From assembly GCA_937925335.1 (NCBI GenBank), contig CALEWY010000038.1, positions 1 to 64,000 of the forward strand: a DNA stretch of 64,000 bases. Reading direction: 5' to 3'. Made by a program: the position numbers and the translations under genes. Source of the DNA: an uncultured Acidimicrobiales bacterium (GTDB lineage: Bacteria; Actinomycetota; Acidimicrobiia; Acidimicrobiales; SZUA-35). A model generated the notes under the pieces. The model worked only from the letters and a program-made list of their open reading frames with translations. It was not told where the DNA came from and ran no database searches. Each line of letters begins with the position of its first letter. Position 1 is the stretch's first letter. This document shows, piece by piece, positions 17,641 to 26,329 of the stretch.

Positions 17641-18342
17641 GTGGCGCTCTGTCAGACTCGTCGAATGGGAGAAACGTTCGCCGGTGACAAGAAGAAGGGC
17701 CAGTCGCTACTCGGCCCGTTCGAGCGACGATTCATCGATTGGGGAATCCCCAAGGTTCCGAAGCCCATCATGAGTCATCACCTGACCTACGTGACGATCT
17801 TCTGGTCGGCGGCGACCATCGCTGCTGGCTACCTGGCACAGGACAATCGGGCGTGGCTGCACGCCATGTCCTTTTTCGTCTTCGGGCAGTGGCTGACCGA
17901 CTCGTTCGACGGGTCGCTCGGCAAGTACCGCAAGCAGGGCCTCGTGAAGTGGGGCTTCTTCATGGACCACATCCTCGACTTCTTCTTCGCCGGGTCGATC
18001 GTGATCGCCTATTCGTTCCTCGTCGAGGTGTGGTGGTTGCAGTTCCTATTTCTGATCCTGCTGCTTGTCACGTGCGCGACGATGGCCGTGTCGTTCCTGT
18101 CCTTTGCCGCAACGAACCAGTTCCAGATCGCGTACTACGGCATCGGGCCGACCGAAATCCGCATCGCCTATATCGCGCTCAACACCTTCGTGTTTTTCGT
18201 TGGCACGGAGATCTTCAGCTGGGGTGTCCCGGTGATCGTTGCGCTCAACGTGGTCACGCTTCTCGTGATGACCGTCCAGACCAGCAAGATGCTCTGGCAA
18301 TTGGACTACGAAGCCAACGTCGACAACCAGCCACGCCCGTAG
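17641..18342 (+). CDS. CDP-alcohol phosphatidyltransferase family membrane enzyme
   Basis: About 233 residues with roughly six membrane segments. The catalytic signature reads D-x2-D-G-x2-G-K...G-x3-D-x3-D (from TDSFDGSLGKY to GFFMDHILDFF); all four metal-binding Asp are present, but the usual AR is GK. These enzymes join a CDP-activated lipid to an alcohol such as inositol, glycerol or serine; the substrate cannot be read from the sequence. The start may be GTG 17641 or ATG 17665. It lies 2 bp after the DUF3524 glycosyltransferase, so the pair may act on one glycoconjugate (inference). Confidence 0.85.
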   Translation: MALCQTRRMGETFAGDKKKGQSLLGPFERRFIDWGIPKVPKPIMSHHLTYVTIFWSAATIAAGYLAQDNRAWLHAMSFFVFGQWLTDSFDGSLGKYRKQGLVKWGFFMDHILDFFFAGSIVIAYSFLVEVWWLQFLFLILLLVTCATMAVSFLSFAATNQFQIAYYGIGPTEIRIAYIALNTFVFFVGTEIFSWGVPVIVALNVVTLLVMTVQTSKMLWQLDYEANVDNQPRP

Positions 18343-18348
18343 TCGCCT

Positions 18349-18389
18349 ACCTGCGTAAATCGAGGTCTGACCCCACGGGTTACGCAGGT
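18349..18389. terminator. Inverted repeat between convergent genes, containing a GACCCC element
   Basis: ACCTGCGTAA (18349-18358) pairs perfectly with TTACGCAGGT (18380-18389) around a 21-nt loop that carries GAGGTCTGACCCC. It lies between the convergent CDP-alcohol enzyme and nitronate monooxygenase genes, so it could stop transcription from both sides. The loop resembles the REP-like elements at 34978-35130 and 53397-53423. Confidence 0.55.
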
Positions 18390-18401
18390 TGGCTGTCGGT
18401 C

Positions 18402-19475
18402 TTAGCGGGCGGCTTCGGCCTCGCTCAGCAGGCTGGCCATGATGTCGGCGACGGGGCGGACCTCGGTGGCGTAGCCGATGCCTTGGCCGGCGCCGGAGTG
18501 CAGCAGCGGCTCAACCTCGTGTTCGTCGATGGCGCCAAGCAGATCGCCAACAAGCACATCTTGGTACGGCATCTTGAGTGGGGTTGGTGCGTCAGGCGCT
18601 TCCCACTCGTCGCTCCAGGCTGAACGAATTTGGCGGAACGTCTTGCCCGATTCGCTTCGGGTGATCACCGTGTCGGCCGATGTTGCCGACAACAGCTTGT
18701 CGACGAGTGCGTCTGGCATGTGAGCGGTGTGTTCGGTGCTCGTGAGCCAGATCGTGCCTGCCCATACACCTTGGGCGCCGAGTGCGAGTGACGCCGCCAC
18801 ATGGCGCCCGGTCGACACGCCGCCCGCGGCGAGGACTGGGATGTCGCCGCACGCATCGACGATCTGGGGGACGAGGCTAAACGTGCCGATCGTGCCCGTG
18901 TGAGCGCCGGCCTCGGCACCTTGCGCAACGATGAGGTCGACGCCCGATGCGAGCGCTCGACGAACATGGCGGGGGCTGCCGATGAGTGCCGCGGTTGTCT
19001 TGCCGAGTTCTTTGGCCCGATCGACCGCAGGCCGCGGCGCACCGATGCCGCACGCGAAGAGATCGACGTCGGAGGCCATCACCGCTTCGAGTTGTTGCTC
19101 TTCGATCTCGGCCGACCGGATGAAGCGCGTGCGCATTCCTGGCCCGCTCGGCTCGTCGACCGCGTATTTCTCGGCGATGCCGGCAACGAACGCTCGATGC
19201 TCATCGGGAATGTGCGCTTCGATCGCATCGCGCGAGTTGTGCTCGGGCATGCCGTCAGGGAGGACCAGGTCAACACCGAACGGCTTGGACCCGACGAGGC
19301 GGCGGATCTCGGCGAGCTCGTCGGCGATCTCGTGCGGAAAGCGGCGGGTCGCGCCGTAAACACCGAGGCCTCCTGCGTTGGTGATCGCAGCAACGGTTGC
19401 GATGTCGTGAGCGAAGCCAAAGATGGGATGTTCAATCCCGAACTGGCGGCAGAGGTCGTTGGTGAGAGCACCCAT
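18402..19475 (-). CDS. Nitronate monooxygenase-like flavoprotein
   Basis: 357 residues, FMN-binding TIM barrel of the 2-nitropropane dioxygenase / nitronate monooxygenase superfamily. Visible signatures: IFGFAHDIATVAAITNAGGLG at the N-terminus (hydrophobic FMN loop), DLIVAQGAEAGAHTG and VLAAGGVSTGRHVAASLALGA (phosphate-binding). Such enzymes oxidise nitronates, but many relatives act as other flavin oxidoreductases. It is the last of three minus-strand genes: the esterase-like 21077-22207, the monooxygenase 45 bp upstream, and this gene. Confidence 0.88.
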   Translation of the reverse strand: MGALTNDLCRQFGIEHPIFGFAHDIATVAAITNAGGLGVYGATRRFPHEIADELAEIRRLVGSKPFGVDLVLPDGMPEHNSRDAIEAHIPDEHRAFVAGIAEKYAVDEPSGPGMRTRFIRSAEIEEQQLEAVMASDVDLFACGIGAPRPAVDRAKELGKTTAALIGSPRHVRRALASGVDLIVAQGAEAGAHTGTIGTFSLVPQIVDACGDIPVLAAGGVSTGRHVAASLALGAQGVWAGTIWLTSTEHTAHMPDALVDKLLSATSADTVITRSESGKTFRQIRSAWSDEWEAPDAPTPLKMPYQDVLVGDLLGAIDEHEVEPLLHSGAGQGIGYATEVRPVADIMASLLSEAEAAR

Positions 19476-19520
19476 AGATCGCCGTTTGTAGCAGGCGGTC
19501 GCCAGCGTGTCCGCTTCGGG

Positions 19521-21047
19521 TCAGCTGGCTTGTTTCTGGCTGCCCTGGTTGCTGCTCTTGCGGCCCCTTGCTGCGAACTGCATCACGCCGTCGGCGATCG
19601 GTTCATCGCCGATGAGTTTGCGGTCGGCCGACAACCGCTGGGTGTTGAGCCACGGTGCACGGTCGCCCTGCCTTGGCATCGCCTCCATCGTCCGCTGCAT
19701 GTAGCTCGCGGAGAAGTCGTCGATCCACGGTCGCTCGATCATGTCAGCGTCGGACTCTCGAAGCTGGGGTGTTGCTTCGTCCGCTCCGATCTCGGTCATG
19801 TAGTTCAACAAGCGGGAGACGTAGTCGCTGATGAGATCGGCTCGCAGCGTCCACGACGCGTTGATGTAGCCGAACGTCGCGACCAGGTTGGGAACACCCG
19901 AATAGGCGAGGCCCTTGTAGGTGAAGGTGTCGGCGAAGTCGACCGGCTCACCCTCGATCGAGAACGCGACTTCGCCGAGTGTGACGAGCTCGAGGCCGGT
20001 GGCGGTGACGATGATGTCGGCATCGAGGTGATCACCGGAGGCGAGCGTGATCCCGGTTTCATCAAAGGACTCGATGGAGTCGGTGACGACCGAGGCCGAT
20101 CCGTCTTTCAGCGCCTCGAAGAGATCGCCGTTGGGCACGAGGCACAAGCGTTGATCCCACGGGTTGTAGGCCGGGTTGAAGTGCGTGTCGACATCGACGG
20201 TCGAGCCGAGTGCATCTCGAGCGCCATCCAGGATCATCTTCTTGATCTTGGCCGGCTTCTTGCGAGTCTGGTTGTAGAAGAACTCGCCCTGCCACGCGTT
20301 CTTCGCCCGGGTCATTCGGTAAGCGAGCTTGTCTGGCAACACCTTCGCCATGGCATTGGCGAGCTTGTCGGTGTCTGGTCGCGCCACGACGTAGGTCGGT
20401 GACCGCTGCAACATCGTGACGTGCTCGGCGTCGTCGGCCATCGCTGGAACGAGCGTGACTGCCGTGGCGCCCGATCCGATCACCACGACCAACTTGTCGG
20501 CGTAGTCAAGATCCTCCGGCCACTCCTGAGGATGAATGACCGGCCCGGAGAATCGCTCTTCGCCAGCGAACGACGGCCGGTGTCCGCCTCGGTAGCTGTA
20601 GTAACCGGCACACATCAGCAAGAAGTTGCACGTCCGGGCGGTCGTTTGGCCAGTCTCGGTATTGGTGATGGTCAGGGTCCAACGTGCCTCGTCGCCTGAC
20701 CAGTCAGCCGTCTCGACCAACGAGTCGAACACGATGTGCTGATCGATGCCGTTCTCCTCCGCGGTCTCTTGCACGTAGGCAAGAATCGATGGGCCGTCGG
20801 CGATCGACTTGGGATCGGTCCAGGGTTTGAACGAATAGCCGAGCGTGTGCATGTCGCTGTCGGATCGGATTCCGGGATAACGGAAGAGATCCCAGGTGCC
20901 GCCGAGTGCCGAGCGGCGGTCGACGATGGCGTAGCTGCGATCAGGGCAATCACGCTGCAGGTGATACGCCGCGCCGATTCCCGAGAGGCCAGCGCCAACG
21001 ATGAGAACGTCGGTGTGAACGGGATCAGCTTGAAGAGAAATGGTCAT
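19521..21047 (-). CDS. Baeyer-Villiger-type flavin monooxygenase (EthA-like)
   Basis: 508 residues. The FAD Rossmann loop is VGAGLSGIGAAYHL, the NADPH loop VIGSGATAVTLV, and the Baeyer-Villiger fingerprint F-x-G-x3-H-x3-W-P is present as FSGPVIHPQEWP. Such enzymes insert oxygen next to a ketone to give an ester or lactone; EthA-like members also oxidise sulfur. ATG 21047 is chosen; ATG 21059 would add four residues. The gene lies 29 bp after a serine-hydrolase gene that could cleave the ester product. Confidence 0.92.
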   Translation of the reverse strand: MTISLQADPVHTDVLIVGAGLSGIGAAYHLQRDCPDRSYAIVDRRSALGGTWDLFRYPGIRSDSDMHTLGYSFKPWTDPKSIADGPSILAYVQETAEENGIDQHIVFDSLVETADWSGDEARWTLTITNTETGQTTARTCNFLLMCAGYYSYRGGHRPSFAGEERFSGPVIHPQEWPEDLDYADKLVVVIGSGATAVTLVPAMADDAEHVTMLQRSPTYVVARPDTDKLANAMAKVLPDKLAYRMTRAKNAWQGEFFYNQTRKKPAKIKKMILDGARDALGSTVDVDTHFNPAYNPWDQRLCLVPNGDLFEALKDGSASVVTDSIESFDETGITLASGDHLDADIIVTATGLELVTLGEVAFSIEGEPVDFADTFTYKGLAYSGVPNLVATFGYINASWTLRADLISDYVSRLLNYMTEIGADEATPQLRESDADMIERPWIDDFSASYMQRTMEAMPRQGDRAPWLNTQRLSADRKLIGDEPIADGVMQFAARGRKSSNQGSQKQAS

Positions 21048-21076
21048 TGGATCGTCCATCGGTTGTTTGTTCTCGA

Positions 21077-22207
21077 TCAGGTGAAGGCCAGGGCGGCGAG
21101 GTTCGGGCCTCGATCGTCCAGCGCCTGCTCCGGCGCCATCTTGTTCATCACGTAGGAGAAGCTCACCTGGTGCTGCACGTCGACGATGCTCAGCGATCCG
21201 CCCCAACCGCCCCAGTAGCAGTACTCGCTCTCCGGAAGGAACGGCAGGGTTTCGGGCGCCCACAAGCCGTACCCCACGCCGAACCTGATCGGATGCCCGA
21301 CCACGAGGTCCATCCCATGTGATTGCTGTTCGAAGATGAGGTCGATCGTGTCGGGGGAGAGCAGCCGGACATCGCCGACTCGGCCGCCGTTGGCCACGAT
21401 CGCCTGAATCAGCGCGACGGATCGGGCGTTGCCGTGGCCGTTGGCTGCGCCGATGTCGGCCATCCGCCATTCGTCGGTCCATGCGGCTTCGGCGATGGGC
21501 TCCGGCCCGGTGAAGGTCTTGTAGGCGGGGGAGTCCGGATCGACGTTGTCGAGATCTTGTGGTGGGCCGCCGGGTGACACAACGTTCGAGACCCGGTGGA
21601 ACTCGGCTGGATCGAGGCCGATGTGAAAATCAGCGCCGAGCGGTTTTGCGATCTCCTCAGCGAAGAACGCGCCGAGCTTGCGCCCGTCGATGCGGCGAAT
21701 GACTTCGCCGACGAGGTGCCCCTGCACGAGCGCGTGGTAGCCCGACGCGGTGCCCGGCTTCCACCACGGAGCCTGTGCGGCGAGCTTGGTGGTGCACGCC
21801 TCCCAGTCGTAGAGGTCCTCGATCGAGCACGGCGCATCGAGTCCGCTCACGCCCGAAGCGTGGCTCAAGAGATGCCGAACCTCGACCGACTCCTTGCCGT
21901 TCTGTGCGAACTCCGGCCAGTAGTCGGCGACCGGGGCCCAGAGATCGAGCTCGCCACGATCGACCAGCACGAGCGCTGACAGGAACGTCATCGTCTTCGT
22001 GGTCGACCACACGTTGGTGATGGTGTCGCGGCCCCAATGAACGGTTTTGTCCTCATCCGCCCATCCGCCCCAGATGTCGACGGCCATCTCGCCTTCGATC
22101 GTGAGCGCAACCGATGCACCGAGGTCAGTCCCCGCATCGATCGACGCCGAGAGCATCTCGCCGAGCTCAGCGAATTCAGAAGGAAGTTGTCCGTGGATCT
22201 GAGCCAT
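21077..22207 (-). CDS. Beta-lactamase-fold serine hydrolase (esterase EstB-like)
   Basis: 376 residues, no signal peptide, so probably cytoplasmic. The S-x-x-K catalytic motif is VWSTTKTMT (Ser near residue 73) and the Tyr motif is SGYHALVQG. LLSHASGVSGL and WGGWGGSLSIVD are typical of the esterase branch of the class C beta-lactamase family rather than true beta-lactamases. The ATG at 22207 begins MAQIHGQLPSEF. It is first in a minus-strand operon with the Baeyer-Villiger monooxygenase, and divergent from the PhyH gene. Confidence 0.88.
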   Translation of the reverse strand: MAQIHGQLPSEFAELGEMLSASIDAGTDLGASVALTIEGEMAVDIWGGWADEDKTVHWGRDTITNVWSTTKTMTFLSALVLVDRGELDLWAPVADYWPEFAQNGKESVEVRHLLSHASGVSGLDAPCSIEDLYDWEACTTKLAAQAPWWKPGTASGYHALVQGHLVGEVIRRIDGRKLGAFFAEEIAKPLGADFHIGLDPAEFHRVSNVVSPGGPPQDLDNVDPDSPAYKTFTGPEPIAEAAWTDEWRMADIGAANGHGNARSVALIQAIVANGGRVGDVRLLSPDTIDLIFEQQSHGMDLVVGHPIRFGVGYGLWAPETLPFLPESEYCYWGGWGGSLSIVDVQHQVSFSYVMNKMAPEQALDDRGPNLAALAFT

Positions 22208-22400
22208 GCAGCGAACCCTACTGATGGATCGGCCGTGGGACCCTGGTCGGATGGCGCGGCTGCAGCCGAGTGGCGACGAGCGTTGGGGTTGGTGTCGTCG
22301 CAGGCTCGGCCGGGAACCAACCCTCTGCGTCGTATCGCTCCAGGACGAGGTCGGCGCGCCAGGACTAGGTTGGAAGGCCTGCGATCGAGGGGAGTGTCGG

Positions 22401-23255
22401 ATGGCCACGGCAAGCACTGGCAAGAACGTGTTGAGCTCAGAACAGGTCGAGCGCTACCGCAATGACGGTTACCTCGCTCCGTTGCCGGCGCTGACCAGCG
22501 TCCAAGCTGCGGACGCTCGCGCCAAGCTTGAGGCGCACGAGAAATCCCTCGGGCACCCGCTCGGGCCGGGTCAACGAACGAAGTCGCACTACCTGTTCAC
22601 ATGGGTTGACGAGATCATGCGCAACGATGCGATCCTCGACGTTGTCGAAGATCTGATCGGGCCAAACATCTTGTGCTGGGGCACCATCTTCTGGATCAAG
22701 GAAGCGCGGTCGCCGAGTTATGTCGGATGGCATCAAGACCTGCAGTACTGGGGTCTCAAGACCGAGGATCTCGTCAACGTGTGGGTTGCTCTCGCCCCTG
22801 CCTCGGAGGAGGCGGGCTGTATGAGCGTGCTTCCCGGGACCCAACACGAACAGCTCGAGCATGTTGAGACCTACCACGAGGACAACATGCTCACCCGCGG
22901 CCAGGAACTCACGCTCGATGTGAATGGTCGAACCCCGGTGGCGATGCCGTTGGAGCCAGGCGAGATCTCGGTACACAACGGGCGCCTCGCACACGGGTCC
23001 GGCCCGAATACCACTGACGATCGCCGGATTGGTTTGTCGCTCCAGTACATGCCGACGAGTGCAAAGCAGACGCTGGTTGATTGGGATACCGCCTCGCTCG
23101 TGCGCGGCGTGGATGAGTACGGCCACTTCGACCACGGCCCACGGCCAGAGTTTGATCTGGACCCGGTTGGCGTCGAGTTCCAGAAACGGGCAAACGCCGC
23201 CCTTCGCGACCTGATCTACGCAGGTGCCGAACAACAGGTCGACCCCACCCTGTAG
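22401..23255 (+). CDS. Phytanoyl-CoA dioxygenase (PhyH) family protein
   Basis: 284 residues. Fe(II)/2-oxoglutarate-dependent dioxygenase fold: facial-triad H-x-D in GWHQDLQYW, distal His in VHNGRLAHGSGPN, and the 2-oxoglutarate Arg in DRRIGLSLQY. PhyH relatives hydroxylate lipids, ectoine and many secondary metabolites, so the substrate is open. The frame extends upstream to 22206, but the ATG at 22401 starts the family-like part. It is divergent from the esterase/monooxygenase operon, with about 190 bp of shared control region. Confidence 0.88.
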   Translation: MATASTGKNVLSSEQVERYRNDGYLAPLPALTSVQAADARAKLEAHEKSLGHPLGPGQRTKSHYLFTWVDEIMRNDAILDVVEDLIGPNILCWGTIFWIKEARSPSYVGWHQDLQYWGLKTEDLVNVWVALAPASEEAGCMSVLPGTQHEQLEHVETYHEDNMLTRGQELTLDVNGRTPVAMPLEPGEISVHNGRLAHGSGPNTTDDRRIGLSLQYMPTSAKQTLVDWDTASLVRGVDEYGHFDHGPRPEFDLDPVGVEFQKRANAALRDLIYAGAEQQVDPTL

Positions 23256-23324
23256 CAACCCAAACGCAGCGCGACGCCTCCCTCCTCGAGTGCGTCACTA
23301 CCGCCAATCTGTGCCACTCGCTAC

Positions 23325-23499
23325 CGACTGCGGTCTCTGAGACCGCAGTCGCTTCCTCCATGACCAAGCAGCGAGCGGGAACGCCGCTTTGCCCACTGAT
23401 TTGGGTGCGCGCCCGCCACCGCGGGCCATTTGACCGGCTGCGGTCTCTGAGACCACAGCCGGTTCGGAACCCACTGTGGTCTCAGAGACAACAGTGGGT
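23325..23499. repeat. Three palindromes sharing a GGTCTCTGAGACC core with co-varying arms
   Basis: Positions 23325-23351 (13-bp arms, perfect), 23433-23463 (15-bp arms, one mismatch) and 23469-23499 (15-bp arms, one mismatch). All share CTGYGGTCTC-W-GAGACNRCAG, while the outer arms differ between copies (GACTG/CAGTC, ACCGGCTG/CAGCCGGT, ACCCACTG/CAGTGGGT) yet remain self-complementary. They fill much of the 350-bp gap between the PhyH gene and tsaE, where no gene is supported. Confidence 0.88.
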
Positions 23500-23605
23500 C
23501 AGAAGCAGTGGGTCAGGAAAGCAGTGCGTGCGGCTGTGGGGTGGCAGCGGTTCGTGGTGCGGTGGGCGTCCTGGTGGGAAATCGGGCCAATAGCCTTTGA
23601 GGGTT

Positions 23606-24097
23606 GTGGATTCGCTTCGTTGTTTTGCGACCGACACGCCGTCGGCAACCAAAGAGCTTGGTCAGACATTGGCGGAGCTGTTGACCGATGGCGATCTGCT
23701 GGTGCTCACGGGCGATCTCGGGGCGGGGAAAACCTGCCTCACGCAGGGCATCGGGGTTGGCCTTGGAATCGAGGATCGAATCACGAGCCCGACGTTCACG
23801 ATCGCAAGCCAGTACGACGGTCGACTTCGGCTCAACCATCTCGACGTCTATCGCGTCGGCCAGATCTCCGAGACGCTCGATCTCGATTTGCCCGAACTCT
23901 TGGAAACCGGTGTGACCGTGATCGAGTGGGGCGAACAGATCGACCCGGCCCTACCGGAGGATCGACTCGTGGTTCGTCTTGGATACGGCGACGGTGACGA
24001 CGATCGGAGCATTCGCTTCGAAGCACAGGGTGAACGTTGGACGGCGCGCCTCGACACGTTGGCCTCGGCGCTCGGCACTTGGGAGGTCCAATGCTGA
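23606..24097 (+). CDS. tsaE: tRNA threonylcarbamoyladenosine biosynthesis ATPase TsaE
   Basis: 163 residues. The Walker A loop is LTGDLGAGKTCL; other family segments are ITSPTFTI, LNHLDVYR and VIEWGEQI. TsaE is the ATPase that recycles the TsaB-TsaD complex during synthesis of t6A37 in ANN-decoding tRNAs. The GTG at 23606 is chosen; a TTG at 23597 is possible and neither has a well-spaced ribosome site. It overlaps tsaB by 7 bp and starts the tsaE-tsaB-rimI-tsaD operon. Confidence 0.95.
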   Translation: MDSLRCFATDTPSATKELGQTLAELLTDGDLLVLTGDLGAGKTCLTQGIGVGLGIEDRITSPTFTIASQYDGRLRLNHLDVYRVGQISETLDLDLPELLETGVTVIEWGEQIDPALPEDRLVVRLGYGDGDDDRSIRFEAQGERWTARLDTLASALGTWEVQC

Positions 24098-24783
24098 CGC
24101 TCGCTGTCACGTCGTCCACCGCACTCGTGGGTGTTGCGCTCGCCGACCTCACGAATGAAGGTGGTGCCGCGAACGTGGCTGACGTCGGCCGAGCCGAGAT
24201 CTTGGCGAGCCACGAGGTGCTCACCGATCGGCGTCATGCGGAGGAACTGACCCCGATGATCGCCGAGGTTCTCGCCGACGCTGGCGTGAGCTTGGACGAT
24301 GTCGAGCGCTTCGCCGTCGATGTCGGGCCCGGTCGATTCACCGGAATGCGCGTTGGAATCACGACGGTTCGAACGCTCGCCGTAGCGACCGGTGGTCTCG
24401 TCGTTCCGGTCACCAGCCTCGAGGCCTTGGCTGCAGCCCACCCCGGCCGCAACGTCACCGCCGTCATCGATGCACGCCGGGCGGAAGTCTTCCAGCAGCG
24501 TTTCGGGCCGGACGGACCGCTCAGCGAAGCGACGGTTGGCGGCGCTGAAGAACTCGCCGCCCTTGTCGACGACGGTGATGTTGTCGTCGGCGACGGAGCC
24601 GACCGCTACCTCGACTTCTACAACGGGCCCGGACGTGAATTGATCGCGGACAGAGCGCCATCGGCCGAACTGATCGCCTCGATTGCAGCGAGCCGAACAG
24701 CCGTGCCCGGTCACGAGATCGAGCCGCTGTATCTCCGAGCGCCAGACGTGCAGGTCAACATCAAGACCCGCCACAACACATGA
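24091..24783 (+). CDS. tsaB: TsaB, partner subunit of the t6A synthesis complex
   Basis: 230 residues, actin-like ASKHA fold, starting MLTLAVTSSTALVGVAL, with VDVGPGRFTGMRVGITTVRTLA as the hallmark segment. TsaB forms a heterodimer with TsaD and has lost catalytic capacity in this family. GGGAGG lies just upstream of the ATG at 24091, inside the end of tsaE. Its stop overlaps the rimI start (ATGA). Confidence 0.94.
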   Translation: MLTLAVTSSTALVGVALADLTNEGGAANVADVGRAEILASHEVLTDRRHAEELTPMIAEVLADAGVSLDDVERFAVDVGPGRFTGMRVGITTVRTLAVATGGLVVPVTSLEALAAAHPGRNVTAVIDARRAEVFQQRFGPDGPLSEATVGGAEELAALVDDGDVVVGDGADRYLDFYNGPGRELIADRAPSAELIASIAASRTAVPGHEIEPLYLRAPDVQVNIKTRHNT

Positions 24784-25322
24784 GCTCCATGCCAACGATC
24801 TCTCTGCGAGAGATGACGCTTGACGACGCGCCGGCGATGGCAGCGCTCGAAGCGCAGGTCAGCCCGGAGCCGTGGTCTGAGGAGCTGTTTGCCGGCGAGC
24901 TCGACGTCAACGCGGCCGAGCGTCATTGGCTCGTCGCACTCGAGAATGGCGGTGATGTCGTCGGGTTTGGCGGCTTGATGTTTGTTGCGGTTGACGGTGA
25001 CCCGACCGAAGCGCACCTCATGAATATTGCGGTCGACCCCGCTCATCAGCGCAAGGGTGTGGCGACGCACCTTCTGCACGGACTGCTGATCGATGCGCGG
25101 CGTCGAGACACAAACAGCCTGACGCTCGAGGTTCGGTCCGACAATGTCGCCGCTCACGTTCTCTACCGCCGGTTCGGTCTCGTCGACGTCGGAACCCGCC
25201 CTGGCTACTACCAAGACGGAGCGGACGCCTTGATCATGTGGGCGCACGGCATCCTGGGTGACGCCTATGGCGAACACCTCGCCACGCTCGTGGAGTGCCC
25301 GGTGGATGGAGGCGAACGATGA
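24780..25322 (+). CDS. rimI: Ribosomal-protein-alanine N-acetyltransferase RimI-like (GNAT)
   Basis: 180 residues. The GNAT acetyl-CoA loop is VDPAHQRKGVATHLL (Q-x2-G-x-A/G), with an N-terminal LREMTLDDAPAM and a C-terminal YRRFGLVDVGTRPGYY, as in RimI, which acetylates the S18 N-terminus and perhaps other proteins. Start and stop overlap tsaB and tsaD (ATGA at both ends), the usual actinobacterial arrangement. The exact acetylation target is not established from sequence. Confidence 0.9.
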   Translation: MSSMPTISLREMTLDDAPAMAALEAQVSPEPWSEELFAGELDVNAAERHWLVALENGGDVVGFGGLMFVAVDGDPTEAHLMNIAVDPAHQRKGVATHLLHGLLIDARRRDTNSLTLEVRSDNVAAHVLYRRFGLVDVGTRPGYYQDGADALIMWAHGILGDAYGEHLATLVECPVDGGER

Positions 25323-26329
25323 CCGTCGTTTTGGCGATTGAAACAAGCTGCGACGAGACCGCCGTGGCCATCGTGCGCAACGGAACCGAGGTGCTCGCCA
25401 ACGTGGTGTCGAGTCAGATCGACATCCACGCTGAGTTTGGTGGTGTTGTGCCCGAGGTTGCGAGCCGTGCACACCTCGAGATGCTCGAACCGGTGCTGAC
25501 GAAGGCGCTCGACGACGCAGGCATGACCGGTACCGATATCGACGCTGTGGCGGCAACCCATGGCCCTGGCTTGATCGGTGCCTTGCTGGTTGGCGTCAGC
25601 GAGGCCAAAGCGCTGGCTCTCGCGTGGGACGTTCCGTACGTCGGCGTGAACCACATGGAAGGACATCTCTTCGCGACCTTCCTCGAACAGCCCGATCTCG
25701 AGCCGCCGCTTGTGGTCCTACTGGTATCTGGCGGCCACACGTTGATCGTGCACCTCGAGGCGCTCGGTCGTTATCGAATCCTCGGGTCGACGATTGACGA
25801 CGCCGCCGGTGAAGCGTTCGACAAGGTGGCTCGCTACCTCGACCTCGGCTACCCCGGCGGGCCCGTGATCGATCGGCTGGCGACTGAGGGCGATCCGACG
25901 GCGATCAAGTTTCCGCGAGGGTTGCTCACGAAGGGCAACGTCGGCGATTTCGACTTCTCGTTCAGCGGGTTGAAGACGGCCGTCATCAACTACGTCCGTA
26001 AGCACCCGGAAGCCACCGACGCGGATCTCGCGGCCAGCTTCCAAGAAGCCGTGGTCGATGTGTTGGTCACCAAGGCGATGCGAGCGGCCGATCACGTTGC
26101 AGCGAAGGGTGTGTGCCTCGGCGGGGGAGTCGCCGCGAACTCGCGACTGCGGGAACGTTTCGCTGAAGAAGCCGCCGAGCGCGGCATCGACTGCCTCGTG
26201 CCAGCGCGAGCGTTCTGCACCGACAACGCCGCCATGATTGCGGCCGCGGCAACATGGCGCCTTGCGAACGATGGCCCCACCGGTCTTGACGACGGCGCAA
26301 CCCCCAACCTGGCGCTGCCCACGGTGTAA
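25319..26329 (+). CDS. tsaD: tRNA N6-adenosine threonylcarbamoyltransferase TsaD
   Basis: 336 residues, Kae1/Qri7 family. The iron-binding motif is NHMEGHLFA, the nucleotide segments are IETSCDETAVAIV, LLVSGGHTLIV and GGGVAANSRLRE. It transfers the threonylcarbamoyl group to A37 of tRNA together with TsaB and TsaE. ATG 25319 is chosen because it overlaps the rimI stop and gives the standard MTVVLAIETSCD start. Directly after the stop begins a short tandem repeat, then the convergent sulfotransferase gene. Confidence 0.97.
   Translation: MTVVLAIETSCDETAVAIVRNGTEVLANVVSSQIDIHAEFGGVVPEVASRAHLEMLEPVLTKALDDAGMTGTDIDAVAATHGPGLIGALLVGVSEAKALALAWDVPYVGVNHMEGHLFATFLEQPDLEPPLVVLLVSGGHTLIVHLEALGRYRILGSTIDDAAGEAFDKVARYLDLGYPGGPVIDRLATEGDPTAIKFPRGLLTKGNVGDFDFSFSGLKTAVINYVRKHPEATDADLAASFQEAVVDVLVTKAMRAADHVAAKGVCLGGGVAANSRLRERFAEEAAERGIDCLVPARAFCTDNAAMIAAAATWRLANDGPTGLDDGATPNLALPTV

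Noticed and set aside
18801..20402. Plus-strand open frame of 533 codons
   Set aside because: Opposite the nitronate monooxygenase and Baeyer-Villiger genes; spans two real genes and has no domain.
21077..22207. Antibiotic-resistance beta-lactamase
   Set aside because: It has the STTK motif but also the esterase-branch words and no signal peptide; the operon with a Baeyer-Villiger enzyme points to an esterase.
23325..23499. Transposon terminal inverted repeats
   Set aside because: Each palindrome is self-contained, no transposase lies between or near them, and no target duplications were seen.
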